Below, piece by piece: positions 17,140 through 26,175 of a DNA stretch of 64,000 nucleotides. Position 1 is the stretch's first letter; each line of letters opens with the position of its first letter. The stretch spans positions 62,001 to 126,000 of the forward strand of contig NZ_LXFU01000048.1 in the NCBI RefSeq assembly GCF_001657485.1, given 5' to 3'. This stretch comes from Rhizobium sp. WYCCWR10014. GTDB lineage: Bacteria > Pseudomonadota > Alphaproteobacteria > Rhizobiales > Rhizobiaceae. Made by a program: the position numbers and the translations under genes. The notes beneath the pieces were generated by a model. The model was not told the DNA's origin and did no database searches. It was given only the letters and a program-made list of their open reading frames with translations.

Positions 17140-17966
17140 TGGCAGCACTCGATGGCCTGCCGCCACTTCGCGACGTCATCCAGCGTCACGGCCTCGATGC
17201 ACGCAAGGCGCTCGGGCAGAACTTCCTGCTCGACCTCAACCTCACGCAGAAGATCGCCCGCACGGCGGGAGCGCTCGAAGATGCGACCGTTTTCGAGGTC
17301 GGCCCCGGCCCCGGGGGGCTGACGCGCGCGATCCTGGCGCTCGGCGCCAGGAAAGTTATCGCCATCGAGCGGGATACACGCTGCCTGCCGGCGCTTGCCG
17401 AGATCGCCGATCATTATCCTGGCCGGCTGGAGGTGATCGAAGGCGATGCGCTGAAGACGGATTTCGAGACATTGGCGCCGCAAGGCCCGATCAAGATCAT
17501 TGCCAACCTGCCCTACAATGTCGGCACGCAGTTGCTGGTCAACTGGCTGCTGCCGAAAGCCTGGCCGCCGTTCTGGCAGTCGCTGACGCTGATGTTTCAG
17601 AAGGAAGTCGGCGAGCGTATCGTCGCCAACGAAGACGACGACCATTACGGCCGTCTCGGCGTGCTCTGCGGCTGGCGGACGGAGGCACGCATGGCCTTCG
17701 ACGTGCCGCCGCAGGCCTTCACGCCGCCGCCGAAGGTGACGTCGACGGTCGTGCAACTGACTCCCCGCGAAAACCCGATTCCCTGCGCTGTCGCCAATCT
17801 GGAAAAGGTGACGCAGGCGGCCTTCGGCCAGCGCCGCAAGATGCTGCGCCAAAGCCTGAAACCGCTCGGCGGCGAGAGCCTGCTCGTCAAGGCCGGGATC
17901 GATCCGGCGCGGCGGGCTGAAACCTTGTCCGTCGAGGAATTCTGCCTGTTGGCAAACAGTCTTTAA
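17139..17966 (+). CDS. rsmA: 16S rRNA dimethyladenosine transferase
   Basis: A 275-residue KsgA/RsmA methyltransferase that dimethylates two adjacent adenines at the 3' end of 16S rRNA during small-subunit maturation. SAM-binding motif VFEVGPGPGGLT, the ALGQNFLLD start segment, and the catalytic NLPYNVGTQL motif are intact. The C-terminal helical domain with FGQRRKMLRQSLKPL is complete. Last gene of the lpt-pdxA unit, coupled to pdxA by TGATG. It converges with gmk on the opposite strand. Confidence 0.97.
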   Translation: MAALDGLPPLRDVIQRHGLDARKALGQNFLLDLNLTQKIARTAGALEDATVFEVGPGPGGLTRAILALGARKVIAIERDTRCLPALAEIADHYPGRLEVIEGDALKTDFETLAPQGPIKIIANLPYNVGTQLLVNWLLPKAWPPFWQSLTLMFQKEVGERIVANEDDDHYGRLGVLCGWRTEARMAFDVPPQAFTPPPKVTSTVVQLTPRENPIPCAVANLEKVTQAAFGQRRKMLRQSLKPLGGESLLVKAGIDPARRAETLSVEEFCLLANSL

Positions 17967-17983
17967 ATCCGGGATGGCGTCAT

Positions 17984-18007
17984 CCGAAAACTGTGCACAG
18001 TTTTCGG
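17984..18007. terminator. 24-bp perfect palindrome between rsmA and gmk (family C, copy 2)
   Basis: CCGAAAACTGTG (17984-17995) is followed at once by its reverse complement CACAGTTTTCGG. It lies in the 50-bp gap between convergent rsmA and gmk, so it probably works as a bidirectional terminator. The flanking GGCGTCAT and GGCATCACGC match the family C intergenic element. Confidence 0.6.
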
Positions 18008-18016
18008 CATCACGCT

Positions 18017-18679
18017 TTAAAGTGACGGCGTCTCTTCCAGCAACTCGCGGACGAAGTCGAACATGCCATGGCGGCGGTCGCGGCGCAGGCGTTCGGCCTT
18101 GACGATCGACTGGACGGCGTCGAGGGCGGCGTTGAGATCGTCGTTGACGATGACATAGTCGTATTCGCGCCAGTGGGCGATCTCGGCGCGGCTGTTGGCG
18201 AGACGCGTCTGAATGACCTCCTCGGAATCCTCGGCACGGCGGTGCAGCCGCGACTGGAGTTCGGTCATGGTTGGCGGCAGCACGAAGATCGAGACGACGT
18301 CGGCCGACATCTTCTCCTGCAATTGCTGGGCGCCCTGCCAATCGATGTCGAAGAGCATGTCGCGGCCTTCGGCCATCGCCTGCTCGACCGGCTCACGCGG
18401 CGTGCCGTAGAAATTGCCATGCACCTCGGCCCATTCGAGCAGCGCGTCGCTATCGCGCAGCCGTTCGAACTCGCGCACACTCTTGAAGTGGTAATGCACA
18501 TCCTCGACTTCGCTCGGGCGGCGCTGGCGCGTGGTGACGCTGACGGACAGGCCGATTTGCCTGTCGGTCTCCAGTAGCGTGCGCGCGATGGTGGATTTGC
18601 CGGCGCCTGATGGCGACGAGATGACAAGCATCAGACCGCGGCGGGCGATCTGCACGGGCGAGGATTTCGCCGGTTTCAT
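18017..18679 (-). CDS. gmk: guanylate kinase
   Basis: A 220-residue enzyme that phosphorylates GMP to GDP. The P-loop SSPSGAGKST, the GMP-binding TTRQRRPSEVEDVHYHF, and FDIDWQGAQQL are intact. Translated from an ATG four bases after the end of yicC, so it is the last gene of the fab-mltG-yicC-gmk unit. Confidence 0.97.
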   Translation of the reverse strand: MKPAKSSPVQIARRGLMLVISSPSGAGKSTIARTLLETDRQIGLSVSVTTRQRRPSEVEDVHYHFKSVREFERLRDSDALLEWAEVHGNFYGTPREPVEQAMAEGRDMLFDIDWQGAQQLQEKMSADVVSIFVLPPTMTELQSRLHRRAEDSEEVIQTRLANSRAEIAHWREYDYVIVNDDLNAALDAVQSIVKAERLRRDRRHGMFDFVRELLEETPSL

Positions 18680-18682
18680 GTC

Positions 18683-19570
18683 TTACTCCAAATTCTGGAC
18701 CTGCTCGCGGAACTGGTCGATCACGACTTTCAGCTCGATGCCGGCAGCGGTGACCGCCGAGGCATTCGACTTCGAGCAGATGGTATTCGATTCGCGGTTA
18801 AATTCCTGTGCAAGGAAGTCCAGCCGGCGCCCGGCAGGGCCACCTTTCACCAGGAGATCGCGCGCTGCGGCGATATGAGCCTTCAGACGATCGATTTCCT
18901 CGCGCAGATCCGCCTTGGTCGCCAACAGCGCGGCTTCGGCATGCAGCCTGTCGCGGTCGAGCGCGGCCATGCCGTCCATCAACAATGCGACCTGCGCGGC
19001 AAGCCGCGCGGCGATCTCCTGCGGCGAGCGCGATGGATCGGCCTCAATCGTCCGCGTCAGGCCCTCGATCGTCGTGACGTGGTCGTGAAGAATGCGGGCC
19101 AGCGCCGACCCTTCCTGTTCGCGCATAGCTCTCAGATCGGCAAGAGCGACCAGCAGGCCGGCAGCGATATCGGCGTCACGGGCGGCAAGCGCCTCCTCGC
19201 CATCCTCGCTTTCGCGGAATTCGACGATACCGCGCACCAGAAGCAGCGTATCGAGCTTCAGCGGCGCCGGATCGATGACACCGTCCAACTGCTCGCGCAT
19301 GGCCAGCACGGCGGCAAGAGCCTCCTTGTTCAGCACCGCCTCGAAACGGTTTTCGTCGGCGCTGACGGATAGGGATGCCTGCAGGTTGCCGCGGCTGAAG
19401 CTTTCGCCGGCGAGGCGCCGGACCTCTGCCTCCATGCGTTCGAGGCCGGGCGGCAGGCGCAGGCGCAGGTCGAAGCCCTTGCCGTTGACCGAGCGCAGTT
19501 CCCATGCCCAGCGCCAGCGGCCACTCGTTCCCTCGCGCCGCGCAAAACCGGTCATGGACTGCAAAGCCAT
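18683..19570 (-). CDS. YicC family protein (YicC N-terminal and DUF1732 domains)
   Basis: A 295-residue protein beginning MALQSMTGFARRE, the hallmark of the YicC family, with SVNGKGFDLRLRLPPGLE in the N-terminal domain and a C-terminal DUF1732 helical domain (KADLREEIDRLKAHIAA, GRRLDFLAQEFNRESNTICSKS). Members are reported to be endoribonucleases that affect stress survival and RNA turnover. The gene is tightly placed between mltG and gmk, an order conserved in many alphaproteobacteria. Confidence 0.95.
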   Translation of the reverse strand: MALQSMTGFARREGTSGRWRWAWELRSVNGKGFDLRLRLPPGLERMEAEVRRLAGESFSRGNLQASLSVSADENRFEAVLNKEALAAVLAMREQLDGVIDPAPLKLDTLLLVRGIVEFRESEDGEEALAARDADIAAGLLVALADLRAMREQEGSALARILHDHVTTIEGLTRTIEADPSRSPQEIAARLAAQVALLMDGMAALDRDRLHAEAALLATKADLREEIDRLKAHIAAARDLLVKGGPAGRRLDFLAQEFNRESNTICSKSNASAVTAAGIELKVVIDQFREQVQNLE

Positions 19571-19588
19571 GCGTGCCTCCCGAAAGCC

Positions 19589-20812
19589 TCAGTTGATCTT
19601 CTTTTTCTTCGGTGGCGCGACGGTCGCGCCATTATCCGCCGGCTGCTCTTCCGGCTGGCCGTCGACTGCGATGTTCGGGTCCGAACCCTTGTCGGCTTCG
19701 AGCTTGCGCCAGCGCTTGACGTTGGCATTGTGCTCCTCGAGCGTCGCAGAGAAAACATGGCCACCGGTGCCGTCGGCGACGAAATAGAGATCCTGCGTCT
19801 TCCAGGGATTGGCGACGGCTTCCAGCGCATCCTTGCCGGGATTGGCGATCGGCGTCGGCGGCAGACCCTTGATTACATAGGTGTTGTAAGGTGTGTCCCG
19901 CTTGAGATCCGATTGGTAGATCGGCCGATCTGCGGGTTTGCCCTCACCGCCGAAAAGGCCGTAGATGATCGTCGGGTCGGATTGCAGGCGCATGCCCTTG
20001 CCGAGCCGGTTCAGGAAAACGGAGGCGACATGGGCTCGCTCGTCGGGAACGCCGGTTTCCTTTTCGACGATCGAGGCGAGTGTCACGAACTCTTCCTTGG
20101 ATCGCAGAGGCAGCGACGAGTCGCGCTTGTCCCAGATCTGATCGACGAGCTTCTGCTGCGCAGCCGCCATCTGTTCGATGATTTCCGAGCGCTTGGTGCC
20201 GCGCGAGAATTTGTAGGTATCCGGACGCAGGCTGCCCTCGGTCGGCAGTGCCGCCGGCAAGTCGCCTTCCAGCACGGTATCCTGCAGCATGCGGTCGAAC
20301 ATCTGGCGGACCGTCAGTCCCTCGGGGAAGGAAACGGAATAGAGAATGGACTTGCCCGATTTCAGCAGCTCCATGATATCCCTCATGGAGGCCCTCGCCT
20401 TGATCTCGTATTCACCCGCCTTCAGGCTCTCACCGGCAGAAAGATGCGTTGCCGTCAGATAGCGGAAGATGCGGGCATCGCTGATGATCGCGTTGCGCTC
20501 GAGGTTCGAGGCGATTTCGGTCAGACCAGCGCCGCTGCGGACGATGAAATTGGTGTTGGTCTGCAGCGGACCCGGGTTCCGATAGGTCGATGTGGCGTAG
20601 TAGAAGCCGATGATGGCGACCACGCAGACCAGAACTGCCATCGTCATGATGAAGTTCAAGAAAAGAACGACCTGGCCGCGGGCTTTCTTGGACCGCTTGG
20701 GCGGCTCCGGAACGCGCTCCGGACGCAGGGCTTCGCTCGGCGACTTCGGGATAATCGGTCCCTTCTGCGCCTGGGTATCGTTGCTCTGGTTCGTCGTATC
20801 GCTCACCGGCAA
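19589..20812 (-). CDS. mltG: endolytic murein transglycosylase MltG
   Basis: A 407-residue inner-membrane enzyme. A 45-residue proline- and lysine-rich cytoplasmic tail is followed by one transmembrane segment (VVLFLNFIMTMAVLVCVVAIIG), a LysM-like region and the YceG catalytic domain. The catalytic Glu lies in ASIVEKETGVPDERAHVASVF and the substrate-binding DPTIIYG motif follows. MltG cuts nascent glycan strands and sets their length. The C-terminal proline/lysine tail PPKKKKIN is unusual but compatible with the family. It lies 18 bases from yicC and 177 bases from fabF. Confidence 0.95.
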   Translation of the reverse strand: MPVSDTTNQSNDTQAQKGPIIPKSPSEALRPERVPEPPKRSKKARGQVVLFLNFIMTMAVLVCVVAIIGFYYATSTYRNPGPLQTNTNFIVRSGAGLTEIASNLERNAIISDARIFRYLTATHLSAGESLKAGEYEIKARASMRDIMELLKSGKSILYSVSFPEGLTVRQMFDRMLQDTVLEGDLPAALPTEGSLRPDTYKFSRGTKRSEIIEQMAAAQQKLVDQIWDKRDSSLPLRSKEEFVTLASIVEKETGVPDERAHVASVFLNRLGKGMRLQSDPTIIYGLFGGEGKPADRPIYQSDLKRDTPYNTYVIKGLPPTPIANPGKDALEAVANPWKTQDLYFVADGTGGHVFSATLEEHNANVKRWRKLEADKGSDPNIAVDGQPEEQPADNGATVAPPKKKKIN

Positions 20813-20989
20813 TCCTCTAAAACTTGACCCTCACTTCGCTATTTCGCGAAGCAATGCGGCAAAAGCAGGTTCTGCCGCCGTTCAACGACGCCGCTGCCGG
20901 TCGTTATGCTTTCGCACGCCCCCTCACGCAACGTAGAGGACGGGCGGTCTGCTGTGCAAGGGAGACCCTTCACACCGCTTGCAGGACTC

Positions 20990-22252
20990 TTATTGCGCGT
21001 AACGGCGCAGTACGAGCGACGCGTTCGTGCCACCGAATCCGAACGAGTTGGACAGCGCCACATTGATGTCTCGCTCACGCGCCTTGTGCGGAACAAGATC
21101 AATCGCCGTCTCCCGTTCGGGATTGTCGAGATTGAGCGTCGGCGGCGCGATATTGTCGCGAATGGCGAGCGTGGTGAAGATCGCCTCGATGGCGCCGGCA
21201 GCACCGAGAAGGTGTCCTGTCGCCGACTTGGTCGAGGACATGGAGATCTTCGACGCCGCATTGCCGACCAGCCGCTCGACGGCGCCGAGTTCGATCGTGT
21301 CGGCCATGGTCGAGGTACCGTGGGCATTGATGTAGTCGATATCGGCCGGCGTCAGCCCGGCGCGCTTCAGCGCCATTGCCATGCAGCGGCCGGCGCCCTC
21401 GCCGTCTTCGGATGGCGCGGTGATGTGATAGGCATCGCCCGACAGGCCGTAGCCGACGATTTCGGCGTAAATCCTGGCGCCGCGCGCCTTGGCGTGTTCC
21501 AGCTCCTCGAGCACGACGATGCCGGCGCCTTCGCCCATGACGAAGCCGTCGCGGTCGCGATCATAGGGACGCGACGCCTTCTGCGGATCGTCGTTGTGCT
21601 GGGTCGAGAGCGCCTTGCAGGCGGCAAAGCCTGCAAGCGAAATGCGGCTGACGGGGGATTCCGTGCCGCCGGCGACCATGACGTCGGCATCACCCAGCGC
21701 AATCAACCGCGCAGCATCGCCGATCGCATGCGCACCCGTCGAGCAGGCGGTGACGACCGAATGATTGGGTCCGCGCAGCTTGTGGCGGATCGAGACCTGG
21801 CCGGAGACTAGGTTGATCAGGCGGCCGGGAATGAAGAAAGGGGAGATGCGGCGCGGGCCTTTGTCGCGCAGGGTGTAACCCGCCTCGACGATGCCTTCGA
21901 TGCCGCCGATGCCGGAGCCGATCAGCACGCCGGTGGCGATCTGGTCTTCATCGGTTTCAGGATGCCAGCCGGCATCGGCAAGCGCCATGTCGGCGGCGGC
22001 CATGCCGTAGATGATGAAGGGATCGACCTTGCGCTGCTCCTTCGGCTCCATCCACTGATCGACATTGAAGGTGCCGTCGGTGCCGTCACCGATAGGAATA
22101 CGGCAGGCGATCTTGGCGGGAAGGTCGTCGACCTCGAATTCGGTGACGAGGCGGGCGCCGTTCTGACCGGCAAGCAGCCGGGACCACGTCACCTCGGTTC
22201 CGCATCCCAAGGGTGATACCATGCCGGTACCAGTGATGACGACACGTCTCAT
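20990..22252 (-). CDS. fabF: beta-ketoacyl-ACP synthase II
   Basis: A 420-residue condensing enzyme of fatty-acid elongation, joining malonyl-ACP to acyl-ACP. The nucleophile is Cys170 in VVTACSTGAHA, with catalytic histidines in NAHGTSTMAD and ATGHLLGAAG. N-terminal RRVVITGTGMVSPLG is typical of FabF. Downstream of acpP in the same direction, but a strong hairpin with T-tail separates the two genes (22296-22330), so its level is likely set below that of acpP. Confidence 0.97.
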   Translation of the reverse strand: MRRVVITGTGMVSPLGCGTEVTWSRLLAGQNGARLVTEFEVDDLPAKIACRIPIGDGTDGTFNVDQWMEPKEQRKVDPFIIYGMAAADMALADAGWHPETDEDQIATGVLIGSGIGGIEGIVEAGYTLRDKGPRRISPFFIPGRLINLVSGQVSIRHKLRGPNHSVVTACSTGAHAIGDAARLIALGDADVMVAGGTESPVSRISLAGFAACKALSTQHNDDPQKASRPYDRDRDGFVMGEGAGIVVLEELEHAKARGARIYAEIVGYGLSGDAYHITAPSEDGEGAGRCMAMALKRAGLTPADIDYINAHGTSTMADTIELGAVERLVGNAASKISMSSTKSATGHLLGAAGAIEAIFTTLAIRDNIAPPTLNLDNPERETAIDLVPHKARERDINVALSNSFGFGGTNASLVLRRYAQ

Positions 22253-22295
22253 CGCGTGCTTCCCCCCGTCTCTTATGTTCTATGGAGAAATATGC

Positions 22296-22330
22296 CGAAA
22301 AGAAAAGGGCGGACTCCAGGCCCGCCCTTT
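22296..22330 (-). terminator. rho-independent terminator after acpP
   Basis: Read on the minus strand, AAAGGGCGG (22330-22322) pairs with CCGCCCTTT (22312-22304), followed by TTTTCTTTTC. It lies between acpP and fabF and should let acpP be transcribed at higher level than fabF. Confidence 0.8.
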
Positions 22331-22345
22331 CTCAAATTCACAGGA

Positions 22346-22582
22346 TCAGGCCTGGGCCTTCTCAATAAACTTCACTGCATCGCCGACCGTCAGGATCGAG
22401 TCGGCAGCGTCGTCAGGAATTTCAACGCCGAATTCTTCTTCGAAAGCCATGACAAGTTCGACCGTGTCGAGCGAGTCAGCGCCCAGATCGTCGATAAAGC
22501 TGGCGCTCTCGACGACCTTGTCGGCATCAACGCCAAGATGATCAATAACAATTTTCTTTACGCGTTCTGCGATATCGCTCAT
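22346..22582 (-). CDS. acpP: acyl carrier protein
   Basis: A 78-residue acidic protein with the phosphopantetheine attachment site DSL at Ser37 within FIDDLGADSLDTVELVMAFEEEF. It carries growing acyl chains in fatty-acid, phospholipid and lipid A synthesis. The ATG at 22582 (MSDIAERVKK) was chosen; an upstream in-frame codon would add 14 non-family residues. Flanked upstream by a 286-bp gap that should hold its promoter. Confidence 0.98.
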   Translation of the reverse strand: MSDIAERVKKIVIDHLGVDADKVVESASFIDDLGADSLDTVELVMAFEEEFGVEIPDDAADSILTVGDAVKFIEKAQA

Positions 22583-22868
22583 GTCGGTTTCCTCGACCTT
22601 ATGTCCTGATCGGAATGCCATCACGGCACCCCTACCCTGTTTCAGCCTGCGATGTTTTCAGACATCCCCGGCAAACTCGTTTACCCGGCTTCAGAGATGT
22701 CCCAGGCTTGCAAAAAGCCCGCCGGTCCGTCTGCTTTCTCGGGACGACTGTTCACAGTCATGGCCCGCTTAACATGCTTTATGTCTGCCGCAAAGCCAGA
22801 AAATCAACGGTTCGTGATTGCTCAACATGCTATTGGCAGAATTATTCCCATGCCAACAGTTTGTCGTT
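22583..22868. other. 286-bp gap between fabG and acpP
   Basis: No coding sequence supported. It should carry the acpP promoter on the minus strand, since acpP is made in excess of FabG/FabD in other bacteria. I see no clear hairpin and no clear consensus promoter. Confidence 0.5.
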
Positions 22869-23606
22869 TCAGATCATCGCCATGCCGCCGTTTACGTGCA
22901 GCGTCTGGCCCGTCATATAGGCAGCCTCGGAGGACGCAAGGTAAGCAACCGCCGAAGCGACCTCGCCACCCGTACCCATGCGCTTCATCGGGATCGCCCC
23001 CATGATCGCTTCCTTCTGCTTGTCGTTCAGCTTGCCGGTCATGGCGCTCTCGATGAAACCGGGTGCGACGCAGTTGACCGTCACGTTGCGGGTGGCAATT
23101 TCCTGCGCCAAGGACTTGGTGAAGCCGATCATGCCGGCCTTGGAGGCGCAGTAATTGGCCTGGCCCGGATTACCGGTGACGCCGACGACGGAGGTGATGT
23201 TGATGATGCGGCCATAGCGGCGGCGCATCATCGGATGCGTCAATTCGCGCGTCAGGCGGAAGGTCGATGTCAGGTTTACTTCGAGGACGGCGTCCCAGTC
23301 CTCGTCGCTCATGCGCACGAAGAGGCCGTCGCGGGTGATGCCGGCATTGTTGACGAGGATGTCGACGCCTTCGAGGTCGGCTTCGGCCTTCTGGCCAAGC
23401 GCCTTGACCTCATCACGGTCAGAGAGGTTCGCCGGGAAGATCTTGACGCGCTCGCCGAGATCGGCGGCCAGCGCTTCCAGTTTCTCGACGCGGGTACCGT
23501 GCAGGCCGACGATGGCGCCCTGCTTATGAAGAAGGCGGGCGATTTCCTCGCCGATACCGCCCGATGCGCCTGTGACGAGAGCCTTGCGGCCGGAGAGATC
23601 GAGCAT
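22869..23606 (-). CDS. fabG: 3-oxoacyl-ACP reductase
   Basis: A 245-residue short-chain dehydrogenase that reduces 3-ketoacyl-ACP with NADPH in fatty-acid elongation. TGASGGIGE is the cofactor loop, NNAG near residue 88, the catalytic Ser in NITSVVGVTG and YCASK (Tyr/Lys) near residue 150. ATG 23606 (MLDLSGRKAL) fits the family; the upstream in-frame extension has no match. It lies 51 bases after fabD. Confidence 0.97.
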   Translation of the reverse strand: MLDLSGRKALVTGASGGIGEEIARLLHKQGAIVGLHGTRVEKLEALAADLGERVKIFPANLSDRDEVKALGQKAEADLEGVDILVNNAGITRDGLFVRMSDEDWDAVLEVNLTSTFRLTRELTHPMMRRRYGRIINITSVVGVTGNPGQANYCASKAGMIGFTKSLAQEIATRNVTVNCVAPGFIESAMTGKLNDKQKEAIMGAIPMKRMGTGGEVASAVAYLASSEAAYMTGQTLHVNGGMAMI

Positions 23607-23657
23607 GGAAACGTTCCTTATAACAGGGACACCAAATCCGGTGTCCGGAGATACCAA

Positions 23658-24602
23658 TCAGGCCATGAGGGCGGCGACGGCCGCGTCGATATCCGCCGGA
23701 CCGTTGACGGAGATGCCGTTGATCGTCTTGTCGATGCGGCGGGCAAGGCCGGTCAGCACCTTGCCGGAGCCGAGTTCATAAAGCGTCGTCACGCCATTTC
23801 CGGCGAACCATTCCACCGTCTCGCGCCAGCGGACCTGACCGGTTACCTGCTCGACCAGCAGGCTGGCGATCTCGTTAGCGCCGGTCACCGGGGCGGCACG
23901 GACATTGGCGATGACAGGCACGACGGGGTCGGACTTGGCGACTTTTGCCAGCGCTTCGCGCATGGCGTCGGCGGCCGGCGCCATCAGCGTCGAATGGAAT
24001 GGAGCAGAGACCGGCAGCAGAATGGCGCGCTTGGCGCCCTTGTCGGTCGCAAGACCGGCCGCCTTTTCGACGGCTGCCTTCTCGCCCGAGATGACAATCT
24101 GGCCGCCGCCATTGTCGTTGGCAATCTGGCAGGCGCCGATAGCGGCCGCTGCCTCACAGACGGCAATGACGTCGGCATGTTCGAGGCCGATGATCGCGGC
24201 CATGGCGCCGACGCCGACGGGGACGGCGGCCTGCATGGCATTGCCGCGGATGCGCAACAGCCGCGCGGTGTCGGCGAGCGAAAAGGTGCCGGCGGCGCAA
24301 AGTGCCGAATATTCGCCGAGTGAGTGGCCGGCGACGTAGGCGACCTTGGACTTCAGATCCAGCCCTTTGGCCTCCAGAACGCGGACGACGGCGATCGAGA
24401 CGGCCATCAGCGCCGGCTGTGCGTTCGCCGTCAAAGTCAACGTATCCTCGGGACCGTTGAACATGACGTCCGATAGCTTTTCACCGAGCGCCTCATCGAC
24501 CTCTTGGAAAACGGCGCGGGCCTCCGTGAAATTCTCGGCGAGATCCTTGCCCATGCCGACGGCTTGACTGCCCTGACCGGGAAAAGTGAAAGCAATGGTC
24601 AT
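23658..24602 (-). CDS. fabD: malonyl-CoA:ACP transacylase
   Basis: A 314-residue enzyme that loads malonyl groups on ACP. FTFPGQGSQAVGMG at the N-terminus, nucleophile Ser94 in GHSLGEYSA and the His in PVSAPFHSTLM are intact. ATG 24602 is preferred to an ATG two codons earlier because the upstream AGGGA lies nine bases away, a better spacing. First gene of the minus-strand fab unit. Confidence 0.96.
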   Translation of the reverse strand: MTIAFTFPGQGSQAVGMGKDLAENFTEARAVFQEVDEALGEKLSDVMFNGPEDTLTLTANAQPALMAVSIAVVRVLEAKGLDLKSKVAYVAGHSLGEYSALCAAGTFSLADTARLLRIRGNAMQAAVPVGVGAMAAIIGLEHADVIAVCEAAAAIGACQIANDNGGGQIVISGEKAAVEKAAGLATDKGAKRAILLPVSAPFHSTLMAPAADAMREALAKVAKSDPVVPVIANVRAAPVTGANEIASLLVEQVTGQVRWRETVEWFAGNGVTTLYELGSGKVLTGLARRIDKTINGISVNGPADIDAAVAALMA

Positions 24603-24817
24603 TCTCATGTTCCCTGGCTCATGCCACTGAATACGCCCCTTGAGGCTGTTTTGCCTCCAATTGACATTCTTTCCGGCAGAGTCAAGTGGCGGCTCATTCT
24701 CCGCAAAGCCTTTCGCGCTGGCGCAAAAGCCCGGTTTTTGCTCTTGCGCTCCGCCAAATCCAGCCTAGATTTGCGCGGACCTCCCCAAGGCTTTCACCTC
24801 TCTCCCAAGGTTTTTCC

Positions 24818-25861
24818 ATGAAGTATAATTCACTAGGCCGCACCGAGATTTCCGTTTCAGAGATTTGCCTTGGCACCATGACCTGGGGTTCGCAGAACAG
24901 CGAAGCCGATGCGCATGCACAGATGGATTACGCCGTCGAAAAGGGCGTCAATTTCTTCGATACGGCCGAGCTTTATCCGACCACCCCGATTTCGGCCGCG
25001 ACGCAGGGCCGGACGGAAGACTATATCGGCAGCTGGTTCAAGAAGACCAGCAAGCGCGGCGATATCGTGCTCGCCACCAAGGTCGCTGGCCGCGGCCGCG
25101 ACTATATACGCGGCGGCGAAGGTGCCGATGCGAAGAATATCCGCCTGGCGCTCGAGGCCAGCCTGACGCGGCTGAAGACCGATTACATCGACCTCTACCA
25201 GATCCACTGGCCGAACCGCGGCCATTTCCATTTCCGCCAGAACTGGAGCTACAATCCCTTCAATCAGGATCGCAACAAGACCGTCGCCAATATGCTCGAC
25301 ATCCTGGAAACCCTCGGCGCGCTGGTGAAGGAAGGCAAGATCCGCGCGATCGGCCTTTCCAACGAAACCACCTGGGGCATACAGAAATATCTGACGCTCT
25401 CCGAACAGAAGAGCCTGCCGCGGGTCGCCAGCGTCCAGAACGAATACAACCTGCTCTACCGCCATTTCGATCTCGATCTCGCCGAACTCTCGCATCATGA
25501 GGATGTCGGGCTGCTCGCCTATTCGCCGCTCGCCGGTGGCATCCTCTCCGGCAAATATATCGACGGCGGCAGGCCGAAGGGTTCGCGCGGTTCGATCAAC
25601 CACGATATCGGCGGCCGCCTGCAGCCGCTGCAGGAGCCGGCGACCAAAGCCTATCTGGAGATCGCCGCAACATACGGCCTCGACCCGGCCGCAATGGCGC
25701 TCGCCTTCTGCCTGTCACGTCCCTTCATGGCCTCGGTCATCATCGGCGCGACCTCGATGGAGCAGTTGAAAATCGATATCGGCGCGGCCGACATTACGCT
25801 TTCGAACGAGATCCTGGCGGAAATCGCCAAGGTGCACCGGCAGTATCCGCTGACGCTTTGA
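24818..25861 (+). CDS. aldo/keto reductase (Tas-like)
   Basis: A 347-residue NADPH-dependent aldo/keto reductase. N-terminal YNSLGRTEISVSEICLGTMTWG, catalytic Asp/Tyr in FFDTAELYPT, the Lys in VLATKVAG and the cofactor loop near AYSPLAGGILSGKY are visible. The extended insert NRGHFHFRQNWSY and the protein length match the Tas/YghZ-like branch. Physiological substrate unknown. Divergent from fabD, 215 bases apart. ATG 24818 selected because MKYNSLGRT is the conserved start. Confidence 0.93.
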   Translation: MKYNSLGRTEISVSEICLGTMTWGSQNSEADAHAQMDYAVEKGVNFFDTAELYPTTPISAATQGRTEDYIGSWFKKTSKRGDIVLATKVAGRGRDYIRGGEGADAKNIRLALEASLTRLKTDYIDLYQIHWPNRGHFHFRQNWSYNPFNQDRNKTVANMLDILETLGALVKEGKIRAIGLSNETTWGIQKYLTLSEQKSLPRVASVQNEYNLLYRHFDLDLAELSHHEDVGLLAYSPLAGGILSGKYIDGGRPKGSRGSINHDIGGRLQPLQEPATKAYLEIAATYGLDPAAMALAFCLSRPFMASVIIGATSMEQLKIDIGAADITLSNEILAEIAKVHRQYPLTL

Positions 25862-25881
25862 TCCTATTTGTTTGGCGCCTT

Positions 25882-25910
25882 CCCGATGCCGACCATTGGC
25901 CGGCATCGGG
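25882..25910 (+). terminator. hairpin after the aldo/keto reductase gene
   Basis: CCCGATGCC (25882-25890) pairs with GGCATCGGG (25902-25910) around an 11-base loop. There is no T-run after it, so termination strength is uncertain. Confidence 0.55.
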
Positions 25911-25928
25911 TTCGGGTGTCCGATTGCG

Positions 25929-25957
25929 CTTGCCTTTGCCCAAAAAATCCGTATAAG
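25929..25957 (+). promoter_or_regulatory. candidate sigma-70 type promoter of the rpsF operon
   Basis: CTTGCC (25929-25934), 17-base spacer, TATAAG (25952-25957). This fits the rhizobial CTTGAC-N17-CTATAT pattern well and lies about 220 bases before the rpsF start, giving a long leader. Assignment is by consensus only. Confidence 0.55.
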
Positions 25958-26175
25958 CCGCCCTGTTCGTTAACCCGGTCTTCTGGCTGGTGGCTGAACG
26001 GAGGGCCGGTTTCCTCTCGAAATCGTTCGGAACGGAAGCGTTCCAGCCTCCCGTGTCTCCGCTCTCGACCGTCTCGGAAACGCTTTCTTGCCTGGGTTCG
26101 CCCAATCAGGAGCAGTCGTTGAGGCTTAGCCGCCGAATATCGGGTTGAACCAAACGCAAGAAAGGCAAAGCTGTC

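Larger units (their letters stand above)
25862..26175. other. 314-bp intergenic region ahead of rpsF
   Basis: It contains a terminator-like hairpin after the aldo/keto reductase, a good candidate promoter (25929-25957) and a long leader of about 210 bases before rpsF. Leaders of rpsF operons in many bacteria bind the S6:S18 complex for autoregulation; I cannot confirm that motif by eye. No gene supported. Confidence 0.6.

Noticed and set aside
22818..24323. Plus-strand frame over fabG and fabD
   Set aside because: Shadow of two well-recognised fatty-acid genes on the minus strand.
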